Source: Adiantum capillus-veneris
Taxonomy: Eukaryota > Streptophyta > Polypodiopsida > Polypodiales > Pteridaceae
Direction: 5' to 3'
Assembly (NCBI GenBank): GCA_014529385.2
Contig: CM043950.1
Coordinates: forward strand, 75,463,935 to 75,527,934
DNA: 64,000 bases
How positions within the stretch are numbered: position 1 is the stretch's first letter; every line of letters starts with the position of its first letter. A program made the translations under genes and the position numbers. Below are positions 49,099 to 60,571 of the stretch, piece by piece. The notes beneath the pieces are model-generated. The model was not told the origin of the DNA and searched no databases. It worked only from the letters and a program-made list of their open reading frames with translations.

Positions 49099-51471
49099 TT
49101 TCCCCCCTCCTTGATTATGTGGTCCCTTGACATAGCTTCATGGACTGAATTAGTCTTCGGGTTGATGGTTGGCAAGGTAGTCTTTAAGTGCATGGATTGC
49201 TTTTTCATATCTGATTCGTCTTTCTTTTGTGGGACTTGTAAAAACTGCATGGTGACTCTGTTCTTAAGTTCAATGGCTAAATAGCCAACAAACATTGATG
49301 ATCACTGGCCCAAATATCTTCGCTCACTAGGTGTAGAAACATGTATAGAATGCCTCTTGAACTGCCAACATATTGCTAGATGGCAGGAACATGCATCTGG
49401 TGTAGAAGTGGTAGAGGACTTCTTCTAAAGGCTATCCACTTTAATCGTAGCATAGACCTTTGTTTCCTTTGAGGAAAGAGATCCATGGTGCTCATGTTTG
49501 CTCAAACTCATGAAAATTTTGAATGCAAGTGAGCAAAATTCTGCAGATCTTATAAAGCATTGCACATGAGAGGTCAGGGAGGCTCTTGAAGAAGGTCATG
49601 GCACCCGCTAGGGTTTTTTCACCATGTGTTCTTTAGTTGATGGTCCCTGCACTGAAGCTAGTAGTCGTGGGTAATTTAGACATGTTGGCCTCTTCTTCTT
49701 CAATGCATCGTGTGCCTGCCATGTCCTTACCCTTGGTACGGGATAGAATGTTGGGTCCTTTTGTAGGGCTACATGTGCTTTTGTGAACAGAGTTAGGTAT
49801 CTGGAGTTCTTGTTCAACCAATTTTTTCTCCATTTTGGGTGGATATCATCTGAGCCTTCTGCCTACTTATCCTTGTAAAGTCTTTTTTTAACCTGCAGTA
49901 GATCCACCTTTATGAATGGGTAGGGCAATGATTTCTGATGCCATCGAGCGTTGTTCTGGTTGGGAGTGAGTTGAGTTACATTTACTGAGTGGATAACTCT
50001 CAACTCCCAATCCATTGTTGCTTACCATTCAACATTTTCTTCTTGGACAATCTGCTCTTTTAATGCATGGTCCTCAGTTTTGGAAAGCTAGAACATTGAC
50101 GCTTGCTCGGCTTCAATGATTGGTACTTGAAAATTTAACTTGCTTCTAGCCCTTCTATGATCGCTGTGTTTCCATATCAGCAAAAGAAACGGATGATATG
50201 TCAATGGTAGGTTGAAAGCGGGTTGGAGTGGAGTAAGCTCATAGAGTTTAGACCAAACAACCACAGACACCCATATTGAGCCATTACCTTGTAAGTCCAT
50301 GAATTTGCATGCCTCTCCGAACAAATTTGTGTTAAACACTAGGTCCTATAGCACCTAGTGTGTATGCATTTAACACAAACAAATCCAAACCGCAATTCCA
50401 TGACGAGACTTTCCATGGTACGTTCTCATGAACGTAGCATACTTGGTAATATGTAGAAACAACCCTCCGTTAAGGTGGTTTCACAGCACTTGTAATCACA
50501 ACAAGTTTGTATGTAGTACGTGACAATTTCTGGCCACTGAAATTGTTCCTGATACAGTGTACTCCAAATGGTCTAGTAAACGGATGCGACCAGCACATAA
50601 GGACTTCCACGCAACACATCATTAGGAATTAGGCACTAGTGTCAGTCCCAAAAGACTCATAATCTCCACAAGTGGAATATGTCTCAAAGAAGGACATCAA
50701 GAAAAGTGACATCCATCAAACACGAGATGTACTTGTGTGTGGAGGTAGCTGCAAACACTCTACGATGAGAGTGAGAGGGACCCTCATTATCATTCCTCCA
50801 CACTGGGTAAACCAAACTCCTTGAGCTCCTAGACCCTGTTGTATCCCATGTGACAACATGTGCCAAACAGAACCACACCATGTAGGTCTATAACTATTTC
50901 AACAAGAATCAAACCCATCACAGTATCTTGAGGAACAGGAAAGAGAGAAAATAACACTATTTTCTCAAAATGATGTGCTCTTTCATGACCTTGTCATGTG
51001 GCTAAAGAGCAAGCTGGATGAAAGCCTTCTAGCTCAAACATTCCTTGTACAGAACTTAATCAAATGTAATTGGAAAGGAAAAGAAACAAAAAAAACATAT
51101 ACTTACAATGAGGTGGAAAAGTACCTCATACTTTCTCGGAAGTCAGGTATATCCCTCCACCTGTAAGCATACCATATCACAATTTCTTTGACCTGCTAAT
51201 CACTAAAATTAGAGATTAGTGAAGATAAAGAAATGAAACTTGTAACCTTGAGTGTTGCCGTGGCAATCCAAACCCTTGGGTATAGCTTGCAAAACCAACC
51301 CCCTGGTGAAAGGTTGGAAAGAACCTTTTGACTGTCCATTGGAAGATAGTGTGAAAGGTAGGTGGTAATGCGTGTGCTAGTCTCCACCCAAACGTGCTAT
51401 CTTATAGCCCCCCCTAGCGTATACACTGCCCGTGTGGCAGTGGCCTTGCGCGTAGGAACCATGTCCTTACA
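49099..51471 (-). other. L2 internal region and chromovirus LTR, unit C
   Basis: It closely follows 39629-41996 of unit B. The chromovirus LTR ends at 51471 with the same TGTAAGGACATGG start on the minus strand after GGAGGGGTAA. Confidence 0.5.
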
Positions 51472-51870
51472 TTACCCCTCCTCGGAGAATCATTTTTGTT
51501 TCTCGAAAAGAAAGGTAAGAAAACATTTCTTAAGTGGGGAGACATTCTCCCATGTAGAACCTTCTTTAGGTCTATCTAGCCATTTTACCAAGACCTGTCG
51601 TCTGACATGATTTCGGTGCAAAGATTATGAGAATCCAAAATCTTTTCGGCCTCATGAGGGATTCTTGGCGGTTCTATAAGTTCAACTAGCACACATGTGT
51701 CAATGACATTCTCATTTTTTCCTAGTTGTTTTCGTAAACGGCTAACATGAAAAACAGGATGAACTCCTGAATGCTTTGGAAGAGCTAACTTATAGGCCAC
51801 TTGACCTCTGTGTTTCAGAATGGTATACCGGTCCACAATAGTGTGGTGAAAGTTTAGTAACTTTTCCAAT
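51472..51870 (-). pseudogene. Chromovirus pol 3' end with chromodomain, unit C (part 1)
   Basis: It holds the chromodomain core (VLVKWLDRPKEGSTWENVS in one frame) and the preceding DRYTILKHRGQVAYKLAL block. It is interrupted at 51870 by the Tat element; the same pol continues at 62930. Confidence 0.8.
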
Positions 51871-52132
51871 TGAAGCCGTCCTGGGCGGGCAACAAGAAGA
51901 GCAACCTCTAGACACCCTTCAAGGCTCCCGTGCTGCTCAATGGGGCTGGGGCACAACACAACACAAACCAAAACAACAAACCCCAAGCCAAATCCCAACT
52001 ACACAAGGGGCACCACCTAGTTTAAGAGCGAACTAGGACGTAAAAGAGGAGAATCGTTAGAGCAACCCACAAACAAGCAAGGAATTTACACTAACCCTAA
52101 CACCAATGGAACACTCTCACACACTAAAACAC

Positions 52133-52169
<37 letters not shown>

Positions 52170-54537
52170 TGCTTGGGCTGCTTTGAAGTGTATCGTTAAT
52201 GATCAAGCAAACATAAATTTATATATGTAAGAAAGAGAGATAAGGGGGAAGGGGGTGCTTGTTGCACTAATGCCTTTTTACAAATCTGTCATGACCAATC
52301 AAAGTGAGATTAGTATTTGTTCAACATAGCCTGAGTAAATTACAACACAACACATCACATGAAAAAAACCACCCCAATCACTGTCTTAAGGCTAGGGGAG
52401 TCCTCTCCACCCTGTCGCCCTCTTACAGCATGTGGGATTTATGGCTAAATTGATAACAATACCCGGAGACAAGCTATCAAGAACTTAAATAAAACACCAA
52501 GACACTTACACATCATTATTGTCCATGACTTGACGTTGGAAGGGAGACAAGGTATCCATGCTTAGTCCAAATTCACCCTCCTTGATTCAACAAATGTTGG
52601 GCTTACTCTAGTAGGAGAAATAATAGACTTCCAACTCTCAATTTAATGATCACTCTGTCTTACAATGGCAAAGAGTTCCCTTGCTAATCACCCCTAATAC
52701 AACACATACATATGCCTAATGACAATGAGATTCCACTCAAGAGCTCCTTCTCAAGAGGTTGAGCTTGGCTTCTCAAGCTATAGCATAGTGCTCTTTCTTC
52801 TCCCTCCTTTTTTGTGCTAGCTACACCCTCCTTTTATAGCAATTTTGAAGGCTAGGGTTACTCCTCTAACCATGTTTGGGTTAGATTTTCAGCAATTTAT
52901 CTAATTTCTTTTGCTTGGAATTATCAAGAAGTTGGTGGGGAAAGACAGAGGAGAGAAATGGAGGTGATAGGACTTTTCATAGTGGGTTAGTGTTAGTAGA
53001 GTTAGTATTAATTTACAAATGGAATTGGATATTTACAATGGGAGTATCCATGTAGGATACAAATAAGGAAGAAAAACTCTTAAGAGGTAAGAAAAGGTGG
53101 ATTCTTACAAGGTTGATGCTCCAAGTGTCTATAGTAGGGCCAATTTTGACGCTTGTTGACGGTCCACTAGCTTTGACGGTACATTTTTTCTCCACTCTTG
53201 ACCTTCCTTGAGAGACAAGGTAATTGAAGCTGAGTAATCAACCACCATGATGCTGTCTTTTAAGAGAAGAGACTGAATTTTGTGGTTTTTTTGATAGATA
53301 TGGGTAATTTGGAGGAGGAAAAATGAGACTAGGTGGTCAATTTTGCAATGGAATTGTGTGTGGGAGGTATGAGTTCACCATGGTTTCTCTTATTCTTCAA
53401 GGTTGAGGAGAAGGTGAGTAGGGTGCAGAGAGGAGTGGTGAGAGAGGTGGGGATGATGAGTGGAGAAGTGTGTGTGAAAGAGGAAAATGATAAAGTGGAA
53501 GAGAAAGTGTGGCTGCATAGCATGGGAAAACTGGGGTCCACTAATAAAATCATAGCTCACAGCTCGTAGCTCAAAAAAATATGAAAAAATTTTAGGCAAA
53601 ATTTCAGCCCATAAGCTACAACTTTTGTTTGTATCACCTTTTCAAATTCCGAGAGCAAGTGAATTTTAAAAATTCAGCAAAACCGACCGTTTTTTTCCAC
53701 TGCACAAGGTCCTTGTGGGGTCTTTCTTTGGATGATTCTTTTGAATACCTCCAAGAGTGAGCCCTCCATAGTGCATGTATGCATGCCACCTACCCTTGAC
53801 CTTATTTCGTAGGTCTATAATTGAAGATATTGTTGAGATCATGATATTAGTGAATAGTACAACTAAGAAAATCAAATATTGAGGGGTCTAAAAAATATGT
53901 ACATGTCAAATATAAATAATATAAGTGGAAAAAATATAAAGGGGTCAAAAGAAATCTCTCTCATTATGAGGCTACCATAAAAAGATAAATATTTTTGGTG
54001 CTCTAATTTTTTAGAAAAAAAACAAAATAGATGTAGGAAGGGAAAAATCACAATAGTGAAAAAATATACACATAAATAAAACTAGTTTTTTTGGATTTTT
54101 GTTGGGGTGGAGTTACACCAAATATAAGAGAAGCTTACATGAAAATATTTCTATATGGAATAAAGAGTATGAAAAATGGTAAGAAAAATTGTGGTAATGG
54201 TGATGCAATGTACAGAGCATAAATAACATACACCTAGGTAGAAATATTATAATACCAAAATAATTATGAAAAAATCTTTTATTTAGGCCCTATATACAAA
54301 GAAATATTTACATACGCATGGGCCATAATATACTTATTTTTTATTTTTTTGGCTCAACTAGCCCAATGACTAGCTAATTGAGGGTTTTTCATTTCAGTAA
54401 GGAGATATGGGAAAAGTCCCCTAACTCACACGCACCTATATACAGTGAAAGGGTGAGGGTAACCACAGTGTTTGAGTGATTTGATAGGGTGAGATAACTC
54501 ACTATGGAAATTACAGAGAGTGGAAAAACGGCTATCA
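51871..54537 (-). repeat. 3' LTR of the Tat element (2,667 bp)
   Basis: It aligns end to end with 60233-62929 at a few percent difference by eye. It contains a (GA)15 tract at 52137-52166. The open frames inside it (for example near 53333-53599) are duplicated in the other LTR and look like chance frames. Confidence 0.9.
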
Positions 54538-54553
54538 TTAGCCCTCCCCCAGG
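54538..54553 (-). promoter_or_regulatory. Polypurine tract of the Tat element
   Basis: The minus strand reads CCTGGGGGAGGGCTAA directly before the LTR start TGATAG. Confidence 0.8.
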
Positions 54554-54565
54554 ATGATGGTAAAT

Positions 54566-55569
54566 TTATGTACCATCATAAAGAATCTTTTCCAAAGAGA
54601 GTGCTTGAGAGTCCTTGACAAGATCTTCATTGTTTGGCCCCTTGGAATTTTGGTTTGTGTTACACTCATGCTTCATGGAACAATACTTACATGGGATAGT
54701 TGCCTTTTGCTCTAGTAGATCCTTTGGTAGAAGGTGACTCAAGTAAGGCTTCAAGCGATAGCCGTTTACCTTCCTAGAGTGCTCTTTCCCATTCAAGTCC
54801 ATAAGTTGATAGTAACTTGAATTGAAAGACTTCTTGACTATGTATGGCCCCTGCCATCTTGTTTCAAATTTTGCATCAAAACGATTATCGAGTCGATTTT
54901 CATACCTTAGCACAAGATCTCCTTCATTGATGCCTTTGTCCTTCAGTTTCTTGTCAAGCTTCTCCTTTGTCTGTGTGGCTTTCCTCTTATAGCACTCGTA
55001 TGCTGCTTCTCTTTTCCACTCAAGCTCAGCTAAGGTAAGAAGTCGATCCATCCATGCTTCTTGATCATCTTGTGCTGATTTTCCATGAAGTCGCATTGTT
55101 GGAATGTTTAGTTCAATTGGCTGTAAAGCCTCTTGACCATAGACCAAGTGAAATGGTGTGAACTCCGTGGCTTCCCTATATGTGGTTCGATATGCCCACA
55201 AGGCACCATCCAAGAAGTCATCCAACAACTTTGTCTTGTTTTTCACCATCTTTCTAATGATGCCTGCAATGACACCATTAGCTTTTTCTACCAAACCATT
55301 TGATTGGGGATAGTAGGGTGTACTGTGACGATGTAGATGCGAAGTTCTTCACAGAATTCTGTGAGCAATCCCTTTCTAAACCCTGGACCATTATCAGAAA
55401 CAATCTCCAAAGGTGTGCCAAATCTACAACAAATGTGAGTGTAGACGAATTTGCTCATTGTCCTCTCATTTACCTTTGCCACACTTTGTGCTTCCACCCA
55501 CCTAGTCATATAGTCTACAGCCACTAGAATGTAGAGTTTACCATTTTTTGTCCTAGGCAGAGGACCCAT
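54566..55569 (-). pseudogene. Tat integrase core and C-terminus, frameshifted
   Basis: The upstream frame (55288-55569) holds the first catalytic Asp (YILVAVDYMTRWVEA) and the second (IVSDNGPGF). A single-base shift about 20 bases upstream of the glutamate region puts YYPQSNGLVEKANG in another frame, which then runs 54566-55294. That frame has the third catalytic residue (Glu in VEKANG), LWAYRTT, FTPFHLVYGQEAL and a basic C-terminal domain with GDLVLRYE and RWQGPYIVKKSF. The stop at 55582 also separates the core from the zinc domain upstream. No chromodomain is present, as usual in Tat. Confidence 0.9.
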
Positions 55570-55581
55570 AGCATCAATGCC

Positions 55582-57921
55582 TCACTTTTCAAAGGGTCCA
55601 TTTGCAAGCACAATTTGCCTTGGACCATAAATCAATCTTCTATTCCCATTTACCTGACAATTGTGACAACTTTTACACCAATGTTGGACATCCACATGCA
55701 GACTTGGCCAAACATACCCCGCAAGCAAAATCTTCTTCACAGTTAATTCTTGGGAAAAATGACCACCACATGCCTCTTCATGCAAACCTTTTAGAATGGC
55801 TGGAATTTCCGCGATAGTTGGTACTCTTCTGCACACTTTATCCTTCCCTCTTTGATAGAGGGAGCCTTCTAGGAAGAGATACATGCTTGCCTTCTTCATG
55901 AGTCTCCTCTTCTGAGCTTTTGTGGAGTCTGGTGGAAACTCACCCTCCAAAATGTAGCCAATGATGGGAGCCAATGACTCCAATCCTTGGTACCTCGGTT
56001 GCTTCACAGCAACTGCCACCATGATGACCTGCACTTCTTTCTTTACACATGAAACGGCTTGTTGTGCAAGTAAATCAGCATCTTCATTTTGTTTCCTAGG
56101 AATATGATATAATTGCACCTCCTCAAATTGATTAAATAGCCTACGGATGGTATGAACTTTGGCCCTTAGTCTTTCATTTTTGCATGCCCAAATGCCTAAA
56201 ATCTGCTTCACAATGAGAAGTGCATCCCCTTTTACCATGAGACGTTGTATACCATGGCCAATGCATATTTTTAAACCATGAAGTAGTGTGTCATATTCTG
56301 CTTCATTGTTGCTAGCTGAACTTGGTAGATTGAACTTCTCTTTCATGACCACCTCTCCACTTGGGTTGAGCAACACTAGCCCTCCCCCTGCTTTTCCTGT
56401 GGCTCGACGAAAAGCTCCATCAAAGAACAAGGTAAAAGCATTAGGAATACTTTTTGGTGGTGGCAATGGTAGGGTCTTTACTTCAGGCACCTTAATCTCC
56501 TTTTCATGCACCCTATAAGTGAGGATCCCTGCCAATTGTGCACGCACACTATCTTCTACCTTGAAAGAGTATTGAAACTCTTGCAACTCCATAATCCACT
56601 TTGAGATCCTAGTACTAAGATTCATTTGAGATGACACCCAAGGGAACAAATTCTTTGCGGTGAGGATTACAAAAGGTTTTGGGAGCAAGTAGGATCTAAA
56701 CTTCCTTATCGCAAACATGAGAGAAAGCATCATGAGTTCTGACTCCGTGTAGCCTCTCTCTAAAGCATTCATGACCCTACTAGCAAAGTAGATGGGCCGC
56801 ATCCTGGTACTATAGGGATCTTGTTGTAGCAAAACTGCACCGATTGTTTCTTTCCCAGCACTAGAGCTAACAAAGAATGTGCACTCCCAACAAGGAGGCA
56901 TGAGTGTTGGTAGCTCTAACAAAATGGCTTTAATGTTACAAAAGTACTCTTCAAGCTCATCAGACCATGCAAATTCTACTTGTTGTGTCAACTTGTGCAA
57001 AGGGTGAAGTAACTCCGAGGCTAAGTGAATGAAGAGTGACATATACTTCACCTTTTGAATGAATGAGATGACCTCCTTAAGACTCTTGGGTGATGGTAGC
57101 TCAATAAGAGCCTTTGCCTTTGAAGGATCCACTTCAATGCCTTTGTAAGAAACTTTATGACCAAGCAAGAATACTTCATCCTCACCTATATGGCACTTGT
57201 CGGGGTTGAGTTGACCTCCCATGTCGTAGAGCTTCTTTAAACCTTCTTCTACCCTTTGTAGATGCAATGATTTTGAGCTATAAATACAGAAATCATCAAT
57301 GAACACCCTAATTGACTTTCCAAAGAATGCTTGAAACACCATATTCATGAAACGTTGGAATGTTGCAGGAGCATTTGTCAGACCAAATGGCATGACTCTA
57401 AAAGCATAGCAACCGCAAGGAGTGATAAAGGTTGTTTTCAATTGATCCTCCAATGCAATCCCTATTTGAAAGTAACCTGAGTAACCATCGCACACAGTGT
57501 ACTTCTCATGACCAGCTACCTCATTTAGTATCTCATCCTGGAATGGGAGGGGAAAGTGATCTCTTTTTATTGCCTCATTGAGGGGACGGTAATCCACACA
57601 CACCGTCCACTTGCCATTTTTCTTAGGAGTGACAACAATAGGAGAGACCCACTCTGAATTCTCCACTGGATAAATGAAACCTACCGCTAGAAGCTTTCTT
57701 ACTTCCTTAAGTAGAGCCTGTTCCTTCATAACTCCTAGCCTTCGTAGCTTATGAGCTTTAGGTGTGGCCTCAGGCTTTAACTCAATCTTGTGTTGAACAA
57801 CATCTACCCCACGCACGTCGGTGTAGTCTTTAGCAAAAAGCCTAGGAAACTTCCTTAGCACACATTTGAACTCCTCTCTTTCATCCTTTGTAAGTGTTGT
57901 TGATAGCATACCTTCCAGCAT
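55582..57921 (-). pseudogene. Tat pol: RT, RNase H, second RNase H, integrase zinc domain (779 codons)
   Basis: RT runs about residues 40-260, with Asp145 (CDGYSGYFQIG) and the FIDD box ending at Asp209-Asp210. The first RNase H is at about 340-460; its usual first Asp is replaced (FVSSSAG). The connection region is RVHEKEIKVPEV. The second, archaeal-type RNase H is at 494-622, with Asp501 (LFFDGAF), Glu540 (SNNEAEY), Asp566 (VKGDALL) and Asp615 (NEDADLLA), so all acidic positions are kept. The integrase zinc domain is at 713-754 (H713, H720, C751, C754). The frame ends with a stop at 55582 just before the integrase core. It begins right after a stop at 57922-57924 that cuts it from the protease linker. 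This is the longest near-intact frame of the element. Confidence 0.93.
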
Positions 57922-57924
57922 CCC

Positions 57925-58340
57925 TTAATCTTGAACACCTTCGTTCTCTTGAGGACCTACCTCCTCCAAGCCTTGACAAGAGGTCTCTTGGTTGCTTGGC
58001 TTAAACCTTACCCCCATGACTTCAATGGAAGACTCCTCTTCAGTAATGCTGCCGCTACTTTCTTCTTCTGAAGTGCTATCGGTCCAACCTTCTTCCGTCT
58101 CACTTTGAGATGATTCTTCATGGAGCTCTTCTTGGCGTTGCTCCTTCATGTCAAAGACAACCTTCTTATGATTGTCATTCCTGTAAATTAATTTCCCACT
58201 CTCCCAATCCTGCAAAGCTCGCATTTTCATTAGCCATGGTCTTCCTAGGATAAATGGATAACCACTTCCGTTGGTCGACATAACATAAAAATCCACCGCT
58301 TTCTTAATGCCAAAGGCCTCTACAAAGACATTTTTACAAC
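57925..58340 (-). pseudogene. Protease C-terminal remnant and acidic linker
   Basis: The minus strand reads EAFGIKKAVDFYVMSTNGSG then YPFILGRPWLMKMRALQDWE, the end of a retropepsin fold, followed by an acidic Ser/Glu-rich linker to RT. The N-terminal half with the catalytic D-S/G-G triad is absent: gag sequence (PVVKMSL) runs straight into this piece with a frame change at about 58320-58332. Without the active-site loop it cannot process the polyprotein. Confidence 0.8.
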
Positions 58341-59621
58341 AGGCACACTCTCTTTTATCTTTCTCCTAGTGCTAACTGCCCTTGTTAAATCCCTCCTAAC
58401 TTGTGGACATAATGCAAGAAATTGAGGCCATGAAATATCAGGACCCTTACCTCTCATGTCTTCCAACAAGTTGTACGGAGCCATACCATGTCCAAGAGGG
58501 AAGTCTTGGAGGTTGATACGACGTCGAGTCCTCTTGGTTTCCTTGGTTTCCTTTGCCTTCTTGCCTTGTCCATGGTCACTCTGTGATGTGACTCCTTCTT
58601 TCTCTTTACCTTTTCCTCGGCCACGCTTAATGCCATTGGCTTCCATGTCAACCTCATTTGAATTTGTCACCTCTACCACATGCACATTTGGATCTGGCAA
58701 AGGTGGAACTCCTTCTACCCCTTGTGGAGGTGGTCTTGGTCCATTTGGCCTTTGTAGAAGCCTTGGTTGTTGACCAGCTCCTTCTCCTCCATTCATCACT
58801 GGGTAGTTCAAGTTAGGTCTCCCTGGCTCTCCACGGGGCCAAGGACAATTATACATCCCATGTCCAGACTCTCCGCAATTCCAACATTGCAAGACTCTCC
58901 TAGTTCGTGGCTCTCTCTCTTCTGACTTCTTTGCTTGTCCCTTTGGACCTACAGCTTGTGCAAGGTGAATTGACAGGCTGCTTAAAGATTCATTTAACTT
59001 CTCAATCACTTCAGCCGTTACCTCAGGAAGCTCCCTAGATGTTGATACTTGTGACTTACCTTTGGGTCTAAGACCTTCTATTGGAACCTCTCCCCTTAAG
59101 CACTTGAGTTTCCTATACTTCTCAGCAGCCCTAGTTTCCACTGCATCAAAAGTAGCAGGTGCACCCACCTCAACTTTTACCTTACGGTCAGGAAAGAGTC
59201 CGGCTATGAACCTCTCCTTCTTTAAAAATTCTGCACCATCACCAGGGTTAGCAACATTTCGTATCCATAGATCCCAAAGACGTAGAAACTCTTGCTTGTA
59301 CAAGTAGTAGTCATCTAAGTCTTTTTGCTTATGAGAAACAATGTCTTGCCATAATTTCTGAGTGTTTTGGGGATCAAAGAAGTATTTCTTGAAACGATTC
59401 AAAACTTCCGTGTAATTCCCTTTAACTTCCTTAGCCAAAGAGTCAAACCAAGTGCTAGCATCTTTCCTAAGGACCACCTCAAACATTTCTACACGTTCTT
59501 GATCAGTTACTATCCTCTTGATACGGCAAGACATCTTGAAATTCGCTAGAAATAATTATGCATCCTCTCCAGGTTCTCCAAAGAAAAGAGGATATCCAAA
59601 CATTTGGTGTTGGCTCTCCAT
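58320..59621 (-). pseudogene. Tat gag (capsid and zinc knuckle)
   Basis: The natural start is likely ATG at 59621-59619 (MESQHQMFGYPLFF). A TAA at 59558-59556 interrupts the GEDA-LFLANFK motif, and the frame is then open for 404 codons from 59534. The capsid part has FEVVLRKDASTWFDSLAKEV and LNRFKKYFFDP, the Ty3-type gag signature, up to about residue 140. A zinc knuckle CWNCGESGHGMYNC sits near residue 217. The C-terminal part is Pro/Lys-rich and ends APYNLLEDMRGKGPDISWPQ-like, typical of the gag-protease junction in this clade. Gag packages element RNA in cytoplasmic particles. Confidence 0.9.
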
Positions 59622-60232
59622 TGAATTGATTTCAAAGTGATGCGCTTTTGTTTTTTCTTTCTTTAAAAGATTTACACAATAATATTTTCTAAATTGCAAT
59701 CTATTCTACAACAAAATAAAAATATTCACATCAAATGACCTATGATAATCAATAAGAGGTAGAATGACACGGTTTGGTGATGCGAGAATTTCTCCTACTC
59801 TTTGGGCACCAAACATGAATACCATACGTTGCTGAAAATGGATTTTTCTACTAATTGCAATGTTTACTCTAATGTGGAGTGAAATGAAAGGGAAAAACCT
59901 GTATTCCTGGGCCATTATCCATGGTCTATGCATGACCTAATTCTTAAAACAAAACAAAAATATAGACATCCAAACTAAGGTCGTACCTAATGAGAGGCAA
60001 AATAAAAGGATTTATTGATGCGTTTAACTCTACCAACCTAAGAGGACCTAAAATTCTACGAATTACTCACTGAAATTGCAACTTAGTACTAACAATTATG
60101 TGTACCTTTTGCCTTGCAATGGGAATGAAGGGATCATACAAATTCTCGTGATTCATGCAAGCTACTTGATTATGCTAAAGGTTGAGCCTTCACAAAACAT
60201 ACACAAGCCTGTCCTCAGTGGGGGCACAAATT
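59622..60232 (-). other. Untranslated leader of the Tat element
   Basis: No open frame of note. On the minus strand, 3 bp after the LTR, TTTGTGCCCCCACTGAGGAC stands where the primer site should be. It is a diverged relative of the TTTGGCGCCCACCGTGGGGC leader known from Tat elements. Confidence 0.6.
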
Positions 60233-60494
60233 TGAAGCGGTCCGGGGCGGGCAACAAGAAGAGCAACCTCTAGACACCCTTCAAGGCTCCCGTGCTGCTC
60301 AATGGGGCGGGGGCACAACACAACACAAACCAAAACAACAAACACCCAGCCAAATCCCAACCACACAAGGGGCACCACCAAGTTTAAGAGCGAACTAGGG
60401 CGCAAAAGAGGAGAATCATTAGAGCAACACACAAACAAGCAAGGAATTTACACTAACCCTAACACCAATGGAACACTCTCACACACTAAAACTC

Positions 60495-60571
<77 letters not shown>

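Noticed and set aside
53329-53599. Open frames on both strands in the Tat LTR, repeated at 61732-62002
   Set aside because: They are present in both LTRs because the LTRs are copies. They overlap each other on opposite strands and have no motif.
54566-55294. 242-residue frame as an independent protein
   Set aside because: It is the C-terminal part of the Tat integrase, separated by a frameshift; its apparent start is a TTG inside the motif.
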